This document shows, piece by piece, positions 1 to 10,992 of a stretch of DNA of 64,000 nucleotides (positions are counted from its first letter, which is position 1; every line of letters starts with the position of its first letter). The position numbers were made by a program, and so were the translations under genes. This DNA comes from Strongylocentrotus droebachiensis (lineage: Eukaryota > Echinodermata > Echinoidea > Camarodonta > Strongylocentrotidae). The stretch lies in the NCBI GenBank assembly GCA_035222895.1, contig JAVYIG010009884.1, forward strand, positions 1 to 64,000, given 5' to 3'. Below the pieces are notes generated by a model. It saw nothing but the letters and a program-made list of their open reading frames with translations. It made no database searches and had not been told where the DNA came from.

Positions 1-1410
1 AAAGCGAGGCAGCAAGCTAGCGGAAGGAGTCAATTTGTCTTCGTTGTGATAATGTTAATGATAAAATGTGAAGATATTCTGAGGTGCGAGCCAAGCGCCG
101 CCTCTAAAGTTTCATTTGGAGTCACAAGGAAAATTCAGTTTCAAGCGACGACGTACAAGTTTGAAATTACCTACATTGATGATCATTGTTGTGAAGATAC
201 ATATATTTGATATTAGTGGAAATTGTGTCGCATAGTTATCAAAAGTAATGTGAAAGAAATTCAATCGTTTCACATCATCTCGATTTGTTTACGCCTTGTG
301 AATCAAGCGACTATAGCGTGAATACTCTGCAAATGAATCATCTATAGTACAGTAATCGGAGCAGTCGATCTTCAATCTATAAACTTGAACATTTTCAGAT
401 TATATTGACTATATCCAGCCATATGTGGAATTGGACGTTACATCCTGATTAGTAAAGGACTTGAACATTGAGCGAAAACACTGAACTAAGTGCATTAGAC
501 AAGGCTCGGTCAGTGGTGATTTATTTTGTATCGCATAGATTTGGGAATGAGTTATTCCCTTTGTGTTGCATTTGTTTTAAAAGTAGTTTAAATATGCATA
601 GTGAGCAATTATGCCACACTGACGGGTCTCCTGGATTCTTATGTATAGGCATTTCGGTCTTACCATTTGATATTTTAGGGATGAATAATTTTGAAGTTAT
701 TCCATTTTGTAATTTTATGTATACTAGGAATATGGTAGTAAATACATTCTTTTTTATTTTGTTTCTTTTGGGGAAGGAGAAAAGTAAGAGGTACAGTGTT
801 TATATATGTATGTTCATAACTTCATATAGGTTTTGTTAGCTGCAAAGGAGAAACAGTTAAAGTTACATTTTGGTGTTCATATGGTTATCTGTATAGGCAA
901 AGAAGCCATACATGAGTTGGGCATGTCCCTAAGTTGATAGGGCATACATTTGTTTGTTAAAGTTAACATTTTGGAAGTGATTTTAGATGATAGTTTTACT
1001 AACTAAGGTGTTAAATTTGAAAAGTAACACATGTTAATTTAAGTACTTAGGTTGCATGTTAATTTTACATAATTGAAGTTGTATAATTGGAAGTTGTAGT
1101 GGGTTTGGATTTTATATTGGAGTTGAGCATAATATAAGAAAGATAAGGCTTTGTTAGGTTAAAGGGGTATAGAAATTTATTAGGAGATTCATGTGAAATA
1201 TTTGAAGATACATTATGTTCACCATGATCTTTATAAAAAAAAGGGAAGATGTAAGAGGTGTAGCGCCACCTCTCGTCGGTTGTTATAGAGTGAATAAACG
1301 TAAGAGTTACGAGTCAGAATCAGTGTCCTAAATATGATGATTTATCCACCATAGCTTTAGCTGATAACGAACCCGAGGCATTATTAGGATCCTAAGACTA
1401 TCCAACAATG
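1..1410. other. Left edge: gene A intron 12, no gene seen
   Basis: AT-rich sequence with no exon-like segment. I looked for the pre-S1 exon (KWREVM or TPMRKL equivalents) on the minus strand and did not see it. Around 1,235-1,330 a sequence with an AATAAA and a GCGCCACCTCT motif resembles the end of a long terminal repeat, but I cannot pair it with a second copy. Confidence 0.5.
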
Positions 1411-1583
1411 CTACAGGAGTGAGGGAAAGAGGGGAAGGGGGGGGGGGGGGGTCTGAAGAGGTAAATATAGAGCTAAATATGTAGATAAGATATACATGCA
1501 GTTATTGACGTAGAGAGAGGGAGAGACATAGGGACGAGGAAGGGAAATCGGGTCATCTGATTCATGTTGTTTTGTGATCTTAC

Positions 1584-1723
1584 TCGTGCCCGTTGTCGAT
1601 GGCATAGTCGAGGCAGTTGAGTCCATGCTTGTCTCGCAGTAAGATGTTGGCTTTCTCCTCGTAGACGAGACGCTTCACCATATCGATGTGACCTTCCTTG
1701 CAGGCTAGATGCAAAGGTGTTAT
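1584..1723 (-). CDS. TRPA1: Gene A exon 12, last visible ankyrin exon
   Basis: 140 bases, phase 0 to 2, TTCCAG acceptor and GTAAGA donor. It encodes ITPLHLACKEGHIDMVKRLV and ends LDYAIDNGH. In gene B the phase 2 end joins the pre-S1 exon at 48,219. The matching exon 13 of gene A must lie left of the window. Confidence 0.91.
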
Positions 1724-2250
1724 CTGGAAAATAAAGCAGAATATTATATGCCTGTTAGCCATGAACTCGTAATAACCTGCCCTAATTATTGTAGATTGTA
1801 GTGATACTACAATGTTGAGGTAACATGAGATTCACATTATTCAAATTGTTTAAACAATGACAGTCGTTTAATGTCATGTCATAGAAATGAACGTTGACTT
1901 CAAGTTGGTAATTTTTTTCCCAGTCACACCATGCCAATCTTTTAAATGAATCCCAAAGACCTGGTTTTGTGATATCTCCTTCTTTCCTTGCAGCAGAAAT
2001 TGAACCAGGATCAGATCAAAGTGTCTCGCATTCGTCTCGATTTTCAGAGGCCGAATGAGGATTTAAAACGTTTCAGAATCGTCCTTTACCACTCCATATA
2101 TACAGATGATCTGCACCACTTACAAGGGAATAACTTTATCAGATCTGTAAAGATCTACACAGAACCAGAACGTTTACCAACGCCCGACACGATTTTTTTT
2201 TTCTTCTACGAATTCATGATGATCGCAGGAATTCTGTTTGAATTACCTAC

Positions 2251-2371
2251 CTCATCCAAGTCTGTTTTATCAACCCGTGCATCAGCTTTGAGTAGTTGCT
2301 TGGCTGTCCTTATCCAGCCATTGGCTGCTGCAAGGTGCAAAGGAGACCGCTTTTGTGCATCATCAGAGTTG
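2251..2371 (-). CDS. TRPA1: Gene A exon 11, ankyrin repeat
   Basis: 121 bases, phase 2 to 0, acceptor CTAAAAG and donor GTAGGT. Core SPLHLAAANGWIRTAKQLL with a downstream DARVDKTDLDE finger. Same boundaries as 52,062-52,182 in gene B. Confidence 0.9.
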
Positions 2372-2803
2372 CTTTTAGAAGAATTGAAAGAACAATAATT
2401 GATCAAAATCATATACAAGTAAATAGATAATACAAGTCTACATTGAAACACTGATTTTTTTTCATTTCGCCTTGCCAGAAAAATAGGGGGTGAATTAAAT
2501 CTATCCCTCTACGTGATCCTCAGTTTATTTCCAAAATAATTACATAAGGGAAAATATTAGTCATTGCCCCCCCCCCCCCCCCCCCCACACACCTAAGATC
2601 GACACCCCTTTGACACAGCAAAAGCGGGTCGGTTTTCTTTTTATGATGACGTAAAGTGTAATATCCTATATGAGTATATCATAGCACAGAACTCAGTGAA
2701 TGCTCAAATGAACTTTGTTGCGCGCAGTTACCGTTAATTTACACGTTTAAAAAAACGCGGCTTTTTTTCGCAGTGGTTTACCGCGTCTGAACGGTTTTCT
2801 TAC

Positions 2804-2953
2804 GTAACATTGACGGTAGCCTTCGCCCTGATGAGCTCCTGAACGGTCAGGTCATGTCCAGCCTCAGAGGCATAGTGGAGCGGTGTGTTACCCACGTCAT
2901 CGTACTTATCAACGACTTCACTTTGCTTCCATCGAATCAACGCCGCTACCGTT
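2804..2953 (-). CDS. TRPA1: Gene A exon 10, ankyrin repeat
   Basis: 150 bases, phase 2 to 2, GTGCAG acceptor and GTAAGA donor. It encodes TVAALIRWKQ and the ankyrin core GNTPLHYASEAGHDLTVQEL. Same length as 52,572-52,721 in gene B. Confidence 0.91.
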
Positions 2954-3425
2954 CTGCACAATGAAACATCATGAATATAAATGTTTATACAATCGTATTT
3001 CCTGAAAAACACAGACATTCTGGGCTCTGTTTAATAAAGAGTCACATTTTTGGTGATGGTTATTTTTCTCGTGGGCAGTGTGGGAGACAGATATGTGTAC
3101 TTTGAAATAATCATGACTATAACAGCTAATGTAAAAATGCTGAAAATTGTATTTTATTAAACAGAAAAATCAGTGACTTTTTTTGTAATTGATAGACTTT
3201 CTTCGTTCATGGGTGCAGCAAAATATAGGTCCGATTAACTGAGATACTGTATATTCTGATATTGGATTGCATAAATACCATCTCAATGGGCAAACGTACA
3301 CCATCTAACAAAAGCCTTGTAGCAAAGTATCTATATTTTCATTGATCACATTTTTTCAAATAACCATCCCTAAGAAAGATTATGATATTAATATTCTTTT
3401 GATTTCAAGAAGTGTTATGAATTAC

Positions 3426-3517
3426 TCTGTGTGTCCTTTCTTGGCGGCATCGAGAACGAATTTGGTGATTTTGTAATCACTGAGGCCATGGAGCACAAAC
3501 CCGTGTTGAAGAAGAAG
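3426..3517 (-). CDS. TRPA1: Gene A exon 9, ankyrin fragment
   Basis: 92 bases, phase 0 to 2, CTCTCAG acceptor and GTAATT donor. It encodes LLLQHGFVLHGLSDYKITKF then VLDAAKKGHT. The donor lies at ACACAGA with GTAAT, so the apparent TAA stop is just intron. The gene B copy has identical length. Confidence 0.85.
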
Positions 3518-4167
3518 CTGAGAGAAAAAAGAGAGTCGACGTCATATTCATTATCCTCCTAATTATCCTTATTACAACAGTCATCTTTATCCTCATTTTC
3601 ATCATCATCATCATCGTCATCGACAACATGAATAACATCATAATCATCAACATAACCACCATAAAGATCAAACCTTATCGAGAAATCAACATAAGGGCAA
3701 TTTCATACCCTATGCATATCCCAAATAAATAACTTATTTTCGGGTTTAGGTCATTGGCATGTTAACACACACAATGTGGTGGACAGGGCTATTTAAATTG
3801 CCTCGGGTTTGATTTTGTTTTAGTCTTGCGTTTGTGCGATCATCATCGTCGTCATTTATCATCACCAGTATCAAGATCATCACCCTCTTGCTCCTCCGCC
3901 TCCTCCTCCCCATCATCTTCGTCATCATTATCTTAATCGTCGTCATCATCAAGAACATCACCGTTATCTCCGGCACCACCACCGACGTTATCTCAACCCT
4001 CATCAGCAAAATAAACAATGTATCTTAACAATCATCATCGTAACTTTCACCTTCTTGTTCTTCTATATGCATGTATTTCTTCTTCTTTCACTTCTTAATA
4101 TTGTTCCTCTTCTTCATCATGTCCATTGCCATCACTACTGTTTACAAATATCTTTTTATTTGCTTAC

Positions 4168-4372
4168 CTGAAGTGTCTTTGCTTTGTTTTCCGTAGCTGC
4201 CCACTTGAGGAGCTCCGAGGCCGCGTCATGAATAGAATCGCGCGTAGTCGGGCTAAATTCCGAATAACGAATACAAAAGAGCAGACCGATGATGGTGTCG
4301 AAGCTACCGGAGTTGGTCGCGACCTGGAGCGGCGTGAGCTCTTCATCGTTCTTGATACTCATATCAGCACGT
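4168..4372 (-). CDS. TRPA1: Gene A exon 8, ankyrin repeat plus linker
   Basis: 205 bases, phase 2 to 0, acceptor CCTATAG and donor GTAAGC. It starts with RADMSIKNDEELTPLQVATN, then SGSFDTIIGLLF, and ends SELLKWAATENKAKTLQ. A partial second copy of its acceptor and first codons lies about 130 bases upstream at about 4,497-4,610. Confidence 0.88.
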
Positions 4373-4496
4373 CTATAGGAGTTAAATTGGTCGTGTTAAA
4401 CCATAGTGAAAAGATATGAAAACTAAAAAGAAATATTGCATATGGCAGGGCTTAAACAAAATATCCTGAAACGAATCGTTTAAGATAAACATGCTT

Positions 4497-4610
4497 TCAC
4501 CGTTCTTGGCACTGATATCAGCACCGCTAGCTGTACGAGTTAAATTTGTCGTGTTAAACCATAATGGAAAGATATGAAAACTAACAAAAAATATTGCATA
4601 TGACAGGGCT
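4497..4610 (-). repeat. Partial tandem duplicate of exon 8 start
   Basis: A segment with the first roughly 33 coding bases of exon 8, its acceptor region and about 80 bases of upstream intron recurs here, about 130 bases upstream of the real copy at 4,340-4,450. Its wording (AAGAACGGTGAAAGC preceded by ATCAGTGCC) is closer to gene B exon 8 than to gene A exon 8. Confidence 0.7.
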
Positions 4611-5285
4611 TAAAACAAAATACCCTGATAAGTATGAATGGTTAAAGAAAAACATGCGAAATACATTAAAATACATTAGATTCTCTTGAAAGATTTTAGG
4701 GATGGAAAAGTAGAAGGTAACAGAAGGAGCAGACCATGGAGGTCCAGGACCAACTGAGAAGAAAACATGGGCTGGAATGACACTGCAAGAGAGTACTAAA
4801 ATGGCAGAAGGCAGAGATGTGTAGAAAAGTGTTACAATCAACCTCCGAGCCAGGAGAGTTTCGTTGACAGACTAATATTTTTTCTGTCCATTTTTTCAAT
4901 TGTTTACCTTTAGTATGCCTTGTTCGCCGATGTCTTATGGTATGTTTTATCCTCTTCATCCATTTATCGTCTTCAATAATTTCATTCTCTCTCTCTCTCG
5001 ACTCTTCATTAGTTTCATTTTCCCCTTTTTCAGAATTCTATTTTGTCCCTTCATCTTCCTCCTCTTGTTGTACCTAAAGTCTCGTTTTTTCTATTTATTC
5101 TTTTTAATCATCTTCTTTTATATTATTTTGATCGTCTCTTTCCCCTTGTTTTGAAGCTTCTAAACATCCCTTTTCGTCACCTCTCGTTCAAACCATTTTA
5201 TACATCGATATGACTAAAAATATGCTGCATACATTGGGTTTTTTAGCTACACAAAATTATTGTAAGTGTTAAGACTGTTCCTCAC

Positions 5286-5490
5286 TTTGCGACCAAAAAA
5301 TCCGCCACTAAATGATGGTTCTCCTTGCAAGCGTGATGGAGCGGGGTTTCGCCATTCCAATTCGTGACGTTGATTTGGGGTTCAGACATTTCTCTGCACA
5401 GCATCATAACAATGTTGAGATGGCCAGCAGAGCAAGCCTCATGCAGGGGTGTGTCTCCGTCCTTCGTCATCGCTTGGTCTACCTTTAACC
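5286..5490 (-). CDS. TRPA1: Gene A exon 7, two ankyrin repeats
   Basis: 205 bases, phase 1 to 2, acceptor GACACAG and donor GTGAGG. Ankyrin cores are GDTPLHEACSAGHLNIVMML and GETPLHHACKENHHLVADFL. It is uninterrupted here and defines what the exon of gene B looked like before its LINE insertion. Confidence 0.9.
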
Positions 5491-6328
5491 CTGTGTCATA
5501 CATTGTTTTTTACAAAAGGAAAACCCACATGTAATGATGTGTAATATTCAGCTACCCGACTTTAGCAATATAGTGAGGTTTATATTGGTGGAGGCATTTT
5601 GCAGCCCCCCCCCCCCCCCCCCCGACAGAAATTTATTTGTAAAATCTTTTTCAAAAACGGAAAGGGTAGCACAAATGTAATACTGGAAATGTATATCCAT
5701 ATTGTTTTTATTATTTATTTGTTGTTGTTGCTTTTATTGACGGTATTGGTTGTGGTTTTTATACTTGTTTATATTAAAGTCTGTTTCTTTTTTCTGCCTT
5801 GCAGCCATTATCCAAGGGCACTTATCAGAATCATGATTAGAGATAACAACGAATTTTAACTGCAGTATTCAAAAGTCAATCAGAGGTGCTGTCACTCTAC
5901 GGTTTTAATCTAAGTTTATTTATTCAAGGCAAGCCGAATATTTCTCATCAATTAGCCGATTTTTACCCCCCCCCCCCTCCTAATCAGCTACACTTTCTAA
6001 CAAGAGATGAGCATGTTGCTGTTGAAATATTATGTTGAGTTAAAACATCTACAGATCATATTTGGTAGAACAAAACTCCTACCTTTTCTAAATCATGAAC
6101 ACCTTTTCTAGTCGATACTTACCTACCGTAAATATGCACAAAATTGCAGGATTTCAAACATCAAAATGCAAAAAGATTTCACCCTCGGTAGCCCCATCCG
6201 ACACCAAATACCAATTACGGCACTGGCTTGCTCACTACAAATTTAAAAAGAATCAAAACCGTGAGTATATGTGTCACTGTCTGTTGTATTATTGTATTAT
6301 ATCAGTCTAAAATATAATTAGTTCTTAC

Positions 6329-6422
6329 CGTGTTCGAGGGAGAGTTGGACCAATTCTGTGTGCCCTCCTCTCACCGCTAGATGGATTGGTGCAACGCCGT
6401 CACTGTTTTCCTCGATTAGAAT
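6329..6422 (-). CDS. TRPA1: Gene A exon 6, ankyrin repeat
   Basis: 94 bases, phase 0 to 1, CTCTAG acceptor and GTAAGA donor. It encodes ILIEENSDGV followed by the ankyrin core APIHLAVRGGHTELVQLSLE. It is open here. The gene B paralogue is 95 bases and frameshifted. Confidence 0.88.
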
Positions 6423-6803
6423 CTAGAGAAAGATAGCAGATGAGCTATACATTAATGTCACAGCGAGATATATTTAATGGAATTTTGTGTCCATGTTCAG
6501 TGGATTTCCAGGCTTTGACTAACTGTGACCCAGCTAGAGCACACATCGTGATGGCATTGTAGCATGGTAAGCGTAGCTTTGGTCTTATCATATACGGGGA
6601 AATCAATGGAAGGGATACCGATCTCTCTCTCTCTCTATGTCTGTCTGTCTGTCTGTATGCCCCCTTCCTTTCTTTCCTCTTTAACGTTTTAATTTGTTCG
6701 CATTTTGATCGACAGAGGTGCATCTGTACTTATTCCTATCATCGTGCAGACATTTTCTATAGTCTTCATTAAACTCAAATAATTATATATATATGAAAAT
6801 ATA

Positions 6804-7205
6804 CACTCTAAATTACAGGGATTTAAAATTTAAATCTTAAGCCGGATTTGAATGAAATTAAATCCATAAAGATTGATTTTTAATCTTAAAAGATTGCTAA
6901 ACTGGTTCTTAATCCGAGTTTCAAATATATTTTTTTCAATCCCAAAAGATTAAAAAAGTTCCGAAAATTAACGGCAAATTGACCAATCCTGGCGATAAGA
7001 TTTTGTCACATGACATGTGACATCATGCGAGCGGGAATACTTTTCGATCTTTTGAACTTATTTGTTAATCCTTTACAGATTAAAACTTTTTAATCCTAGC
7101 GAAGATTAATTTTAAATCCACATCGATTGGTCCCTACCTACAGTACATGAAAGATTTAAAAATAAATCCTATAGATTTAAATTTAAATCCCTGTAATTTA
7201 GAGTG
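6804..7205 (+). mobile_element. TA-flanked MITE, copy 1
   Basis: 402 bases with terminal inverted repeats beginning CACTCTAAATTACAGGGA and flanked on each side by TA, as expected for a Tc1/mariner-type target. AT-rich interior with GATTTAAA-like short repeats. No transposase. Absent from the paralogous gene B intron. Confidence 0.85.
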
Positions 7206-7375
7206 TATGTTATTTGTAGGTTTATTGGCACTTTTGTTGTTTTGTATAATATGTAAATGTTGATCAGTCTATTTCGTTTGTTATAGCGCTTAGCGGCTTC
7301 GTTGGTATGCGCTTTATAAGCAACGTATTTATTATTATCATTATTATTAGTAATAGCTAGTAGTACACTCTAAAT

Positions 7376-7810
7376 TACAGGGATTTAAATTTAAATCTAT
7401 AGGATTTATTTTTAAATCTTTCATGTACTGTAGGTAGGGACCAATCGATGTGGATTTAAAATTAATCTTCGCTAGGATTAAAAAGTTTTAATCTGTAAAG
7501 GATTAAAAAATAAGTTCAAAAGATTTATATTATAAATCTTTCTAGATTAAAATTAACCCTGATAAAGATTTAAAAGCAATCCTTTTTGGGACTTCTTTGT
7601 CATGTGACAAAATCTTATCGCCAGGATTGGTTAATTTGCCGTTAATTTTCGGAACTTTTTTTAATCTTTTGGGATTGAAAAAAATATATTTGAAACTCGG
7701 ATTAAGAACCAGTTTAGCAATCTTTTAAGATTAAAAATCAATCTTTATGGATTTAATTTCATTCAAATCCGGCTTAAGATTTAAATTTTAAATCCCTGTA
7801 ATTTAGAGTG
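7376..7810 (-). mobile_element. TA-flanked MITE, copy 2, inverted
   Basis: 435 bases, same terminal repeats and TA flanks as the copy at 6,804, in the opposite orientation. The interior is slightly longer, with one additional block of ATTTATA/AAAGATT repeats. The two copies can fold on each other across a 170-base spacer. Confidence 0.85.
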
Positions 7811-7882
7811 TAAGACAGAAAGAAAAGGAAAAGTGATATTATAATTACGATAATGAAAACGTGTCAGAGTTTAGTAACTTAC

Positions 7883-8092
7883 TTCTTTTAATTTATTGGT
7901 CTCCTTTGCCTTTTCGATGATCTTCCTCACGATCTGTTTGTTGCCCTCGTTGATGGCGATGTGGAGCGGGGTGTCGGAATTCTCATCGTTCACCATAAGG
8001 TCGGCTCCCTTGTCGATGAGGAGGATGGCGATGTCGATCTCCCCGTGAAGACATGCCAGCAACAGCGGTGTCATTTTGCGAATATCCGCTTT
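7883..8092 (-). CDS. TRPA1: Gene A exon 5, two ankyrin repeats
   Basis: 210 bases, 70 codons, phase 0 to 0, ATAG acceptor and a consensus GTAAGT donor. It contains two ankyrin cores, MTPLLLACLHGEIDIAILLI and SDTPLHIAINEGNKQIVRKI, followed by a lysine-rich helix. The paralogue at 58,942-59,151 has identical length. Confidence 0.92.
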
Positions 8093-8154
8093 CTATAAAT
8101 GAAAAGGACATTGATCCATGCACATTGTTCATATAGATCTGTCTGTAGTATATT

Positions 8155-8450
8155 GTGTTGTGGTCTATTTGGTAAGTCTCTGGACTGTGAGCAACAGGGT
8201 ACGGGGCTCGAACTTCTTCAGCGGCATTAATGTCCTTTGGCAAGATACGGGGCAACTTTTTAATCTACATTTGGAACGCACAACCCTGGTGAGGTAAATG
8301 GTACCTGACACGTTTTATAATGGCAGCCGTGGTAAAGCCGGAGTAATAATAATGCAGCAGCGGCATTTTGCCATGCTATGAGCGCTATATACAAGAACCA
8401 CTGTAACACCTGTTATTTAATTTGATTTGTGAAGGGCATATTGTTATCAT
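8155..8450 (+). mobile_element. tRNA-derived SINE in intron 4 of gene A
   Basis: The head GTTGTGGTCTATTTGGTAAG resembles a pol III A box region and GGGCTCGAACTTC a degenerate B box. The body contains GGCAGCCGTGGTAAAGCC and ends near GTTATCATTATTATT. The same insertion is present at the same intron position in gene B (60,515), so it predates the gene duplication. A related copy is at 38,888. Confidence 0.72.
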
Positions 8451-8639
8451 TATTATTCTTGAAATAAATCATTCGTCGACTTGAGATTATGATTTGAAAA
8501 AAATATTGAACGTCATGATTGCTTTTTCTCTGTTTATGGCCGTTTTGTCTACAGTTAGGCCATCTACTACCCAATCGGTCTACACCCAGCCCGTCTACCA
8601 CCCATAAGGTATAACCATTTGATGATGATGATTATTATG

Positions 8640-8945
8640 AATGATTAAATGATTATTAGATCATATGGCTAGTAGAGAAAATGTCCATTAGACAAAATGG
8701 GAATTAGACCGACTAACAATAAGACCAAATGAGTGATAAACCAAATGAGCAGTAGACCTATTGGATATTAGATCAAATGCAAAATTAGACCGAATATCTA
8801 TTAGCCTAAATTGTCATTAGACTAAATGATAAGTAGACAAAATGGTTAGGAGACCATGTGGATAGTGGACGGGCTTGGTGTAGACCATATGGGAATAGAC
8901 TTAGTGGGTAGTAGACGAACTGGTTGAAGACCAAACGGATATTAA
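8640..8945. repeat. Degenerate minisatellite, about 22-24 bp unit
   Basis: Repeats of an ATTAGACCAAATGG-like word (variants TAGACAAAATGG, TAGACCGAAT, TAGATCAAATG), a dozen or more imperfect units, with related GTCTAC words from 8,550. Non-coding. Not present at the matching place in gene B. Confidence 0.7.
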
Positions 8946-9465
8946 CACCCCTCCCCCCAGCCTTCGAGACCGACCGCCTTCATTTACCTGTCTTGGGAAC
9001 CCTCATGAAATAGTGTTGGAATGCTCGTGTGGATTTAGTGATATATATATATATATTGTTTAATTCAAACAAGGTTGTCTCTTCAGTTAATTACATATCA
9101 ATACGAGTAACCTTATGAGGAAAAAAATAATTGCTATGAGGTAACATTAATTCAAACATGGAATATGACAATTGGCGTAGCGTTACTCTACCGATTGAGG
9201 GGAGAGGGGGCATTGTTTTCCCTGTTTTACACGGAAATTGAAATGCGAATTTACTATTTTCTTTTCACGTTCTTTTCACGTTTCTTCTTTCTTTTTATAT
9301 TTTCACCTCTTGACTTGGAGGTAGATGCCCCGTGCCCACTTGAGCTACGCTACTGAAAATGATTGATATTTTTGTATTCATTGAATTTATTTCTCAAAAC
9401 TTCAATTATTTTGCGGACATAACATAGAAGGAAAGCATTTCCCATAGTCTTAGCTTATTATTTAC

Positions 9466-9639
9466 GTTTAGTTTGGTATCACTGTTAGAAAGAAGTTGAA
9501 TCACAGCTTCAGTGTTGCCTTGTAAAGTGGCGATGTGAAGTGGAGTGCGCCCTCTGCGGTCCCCGGCATTCACAGAGGCATTTTTCGACAACAAGAATTT
9601 CACGACGCCTTCATCGGAAATCTTTTTGGCCGCTACAAC
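9466..9639 (-). CDS. TRPA1: Gene A exon 4, ankyrin repeats
   Basis: 174 bases, 58 codons, phase 0 to 0, CAG acceptor and GTAAAT donor. It carries the ankyrin signature RGRTPLHIATLQGNTEAVIQ preceded by VVKFLLSKNASVNAGD. The gene B paralogue is nine bases longer in frame. Confidence 0.9.
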
Positions 9640-10918
9640 CTGATAAAATCAAAGTGGTAGAAATTTAATTTTCACTACCTTTCAGTATTTCAGTCACTTG
9701 TGGCGATATATATAAAAATGTTGTTCTTTCCATCTGTCTCCGTAAATGAATAATAATATGAATATATTTCTACACAGATCGGCTTTCGTAAACTGGAATC
9801 GTTTTAAATGGACAAAGGCTATAATATATTTTGAACAATGGCCTACTTTGTGCACAAATGCAGTCTACCGGGAACATTGAAATATTCGCCATGCTATATC
9901 AAGAGCACGTTGACTGCAAATGACTTGTTTATCATTTACTTATGAAATAACATTCAATAATAACTTTTATATACCTCACTTAAGAAATCCAGCCATCTGA
10001 TTGGTCGAAATTGCATTCATAAACTTTAACTATCTTCTGTAAAATAGTTCAGTCTCCATGGTTACCCCATAGGTTTACATGTTAAAAAAATGGTTTGAGC
10101 GATCGAGGATACCGTACGTGTGCGAAGAATTGGTCGGTATTTTCATACAAGACAAGACAATTCCAAACAAGACAAAAATGGCTAAAGAACCTGTCCCAAG
10201 ATTTCAACTTATCAAATGCAAGACTCGCTGACAGCAAGAACAACAAAAAGGGTACGTGAAATTATCCATAAACATGTTCGTTTGAAGATGGAGTACCAGC
10301 ATAGACATAGGCCTAGACGAAAATAGATCTAGTTGTCAGGGTGTCTGATCGCGCACCCGATGTTGTGTGCTACATTCTTCCCATAGAGATTACACGCGAT
10401 GCAGTCTTTATGCAGTCTACGTGCATTGCGCGACCATGCCAAAAAAAGTCAAGTTTTTTTTTTTTAATTCGAGATTCAAACCTTTATCTGTTGTGATCCT
10501 GAAGGTGATACTCAATAAGTGAGGTGTCATATGAAAGCGCAGGTTCTTCTCTCTATTCCCCACAGGGCCGGCCCATCCCCAAAATTGTAAAAATATCTTG
10601 CTTAGACTAGAATCTAGATCTAGTCTACTCTCAAAGATACACTCATAAAAAACAACCGTGCAGATAAACTAGAGAAAGGCCAAAGTGGTGTCATTAGTTG
10701 ACTCTTTTGTTTTCGGCATATAAAAGTATTAATGACTGCTTTAATATTCGAGAAATAGTTGTTTTTATACGCTCTCGGGAAGGTTACGATTGGGCTATTG
10801 CCCTCGGCACGCCTCGGGGCAATAGCACAATTCTAACCTTCCCTTGAGCGTATAAAAACAACTATTTCTCTCAAAGAAGTCATTAATACTATAATATGAA
10901 TTCATGAATGTCCCTTAC
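9640..10918. other. Gene A intron 3 with an insertion not in gene B
   Basis: The intron aligns with gene B around AACATTCAATAATAA and again at GAATGTCCC just before exon 3. The roughly 930 bases between (about 9,965-10,895) are absent from gene B and end with a strong hairpin. I see no coding sequence in the insert. Confidence 0.6.
10725..10890. repeat. Long hairpin (about 75-base arms)
   Basis: AGTATTAATGACT at the left and its complement AGTCATTAATACT at the right bracket near-complementary arms. These include GAGAAATAGTTGTTTTTATA and GGGCTATTGCCC, with a loop around CGGCACGCCTCGG. Probably the end of a foldback element. Confidence 0.82.
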
Positions 10919-10992
10919 TTTTGCTAGGTCTTTCTTTGTACCAGCAGCTAAATGAAGAGGATGACGACCAGCTTCACCGACAAAGTTGACCT
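10919..10992 (-). CDS. TRPA1: Gene A exon 3, ankyrin repeat
   Basis: 74 bases, phase 1 to 0, acceptor TATATAG and donor GTAAGG. It encodes the ankyrin helix-turn-helix GRHPLHLAAGTKKDLAK. The same-length paralogue is at 62,188-62,261. The intron before it (to exon 2) is 9.3 kb because a hAT-like composite and a gypsy fragment landed there. Confidence 0.86.

Larger units (their letters stand above)
1724..6328. other. Gene A introns 6-11, mostly shared with gene B
   Basis: These introns are 0.4-0.9 kb and align in patches with gene B introns at 51.6-57.9 kb. Contents: poly(C) tracts near 2,568, 5,604 and 5,967, an ATC/TCG-rich tract at 3,590-3,640 and 3,840-3,990 that yields spurious reading frames, and a partial exon 8 duplication near 4,500. 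No separate gene. Confidence 0.6.

Noticed and set aside
468..839. 123-residue plus-strand frame with hydrophobic stretches
   Set aside because: Starts at TTG, no family resemblance, AT-rich composition. Lies in gene A's intron on the other strand.
3477..4028. Met-, Ile- and Asp-rich frames on both strands
   Set aside because: Products of the ATC/GTC-rich intron tract shared with gene B at 53.2-53.6 kb. They are not conserved as coding sequence.
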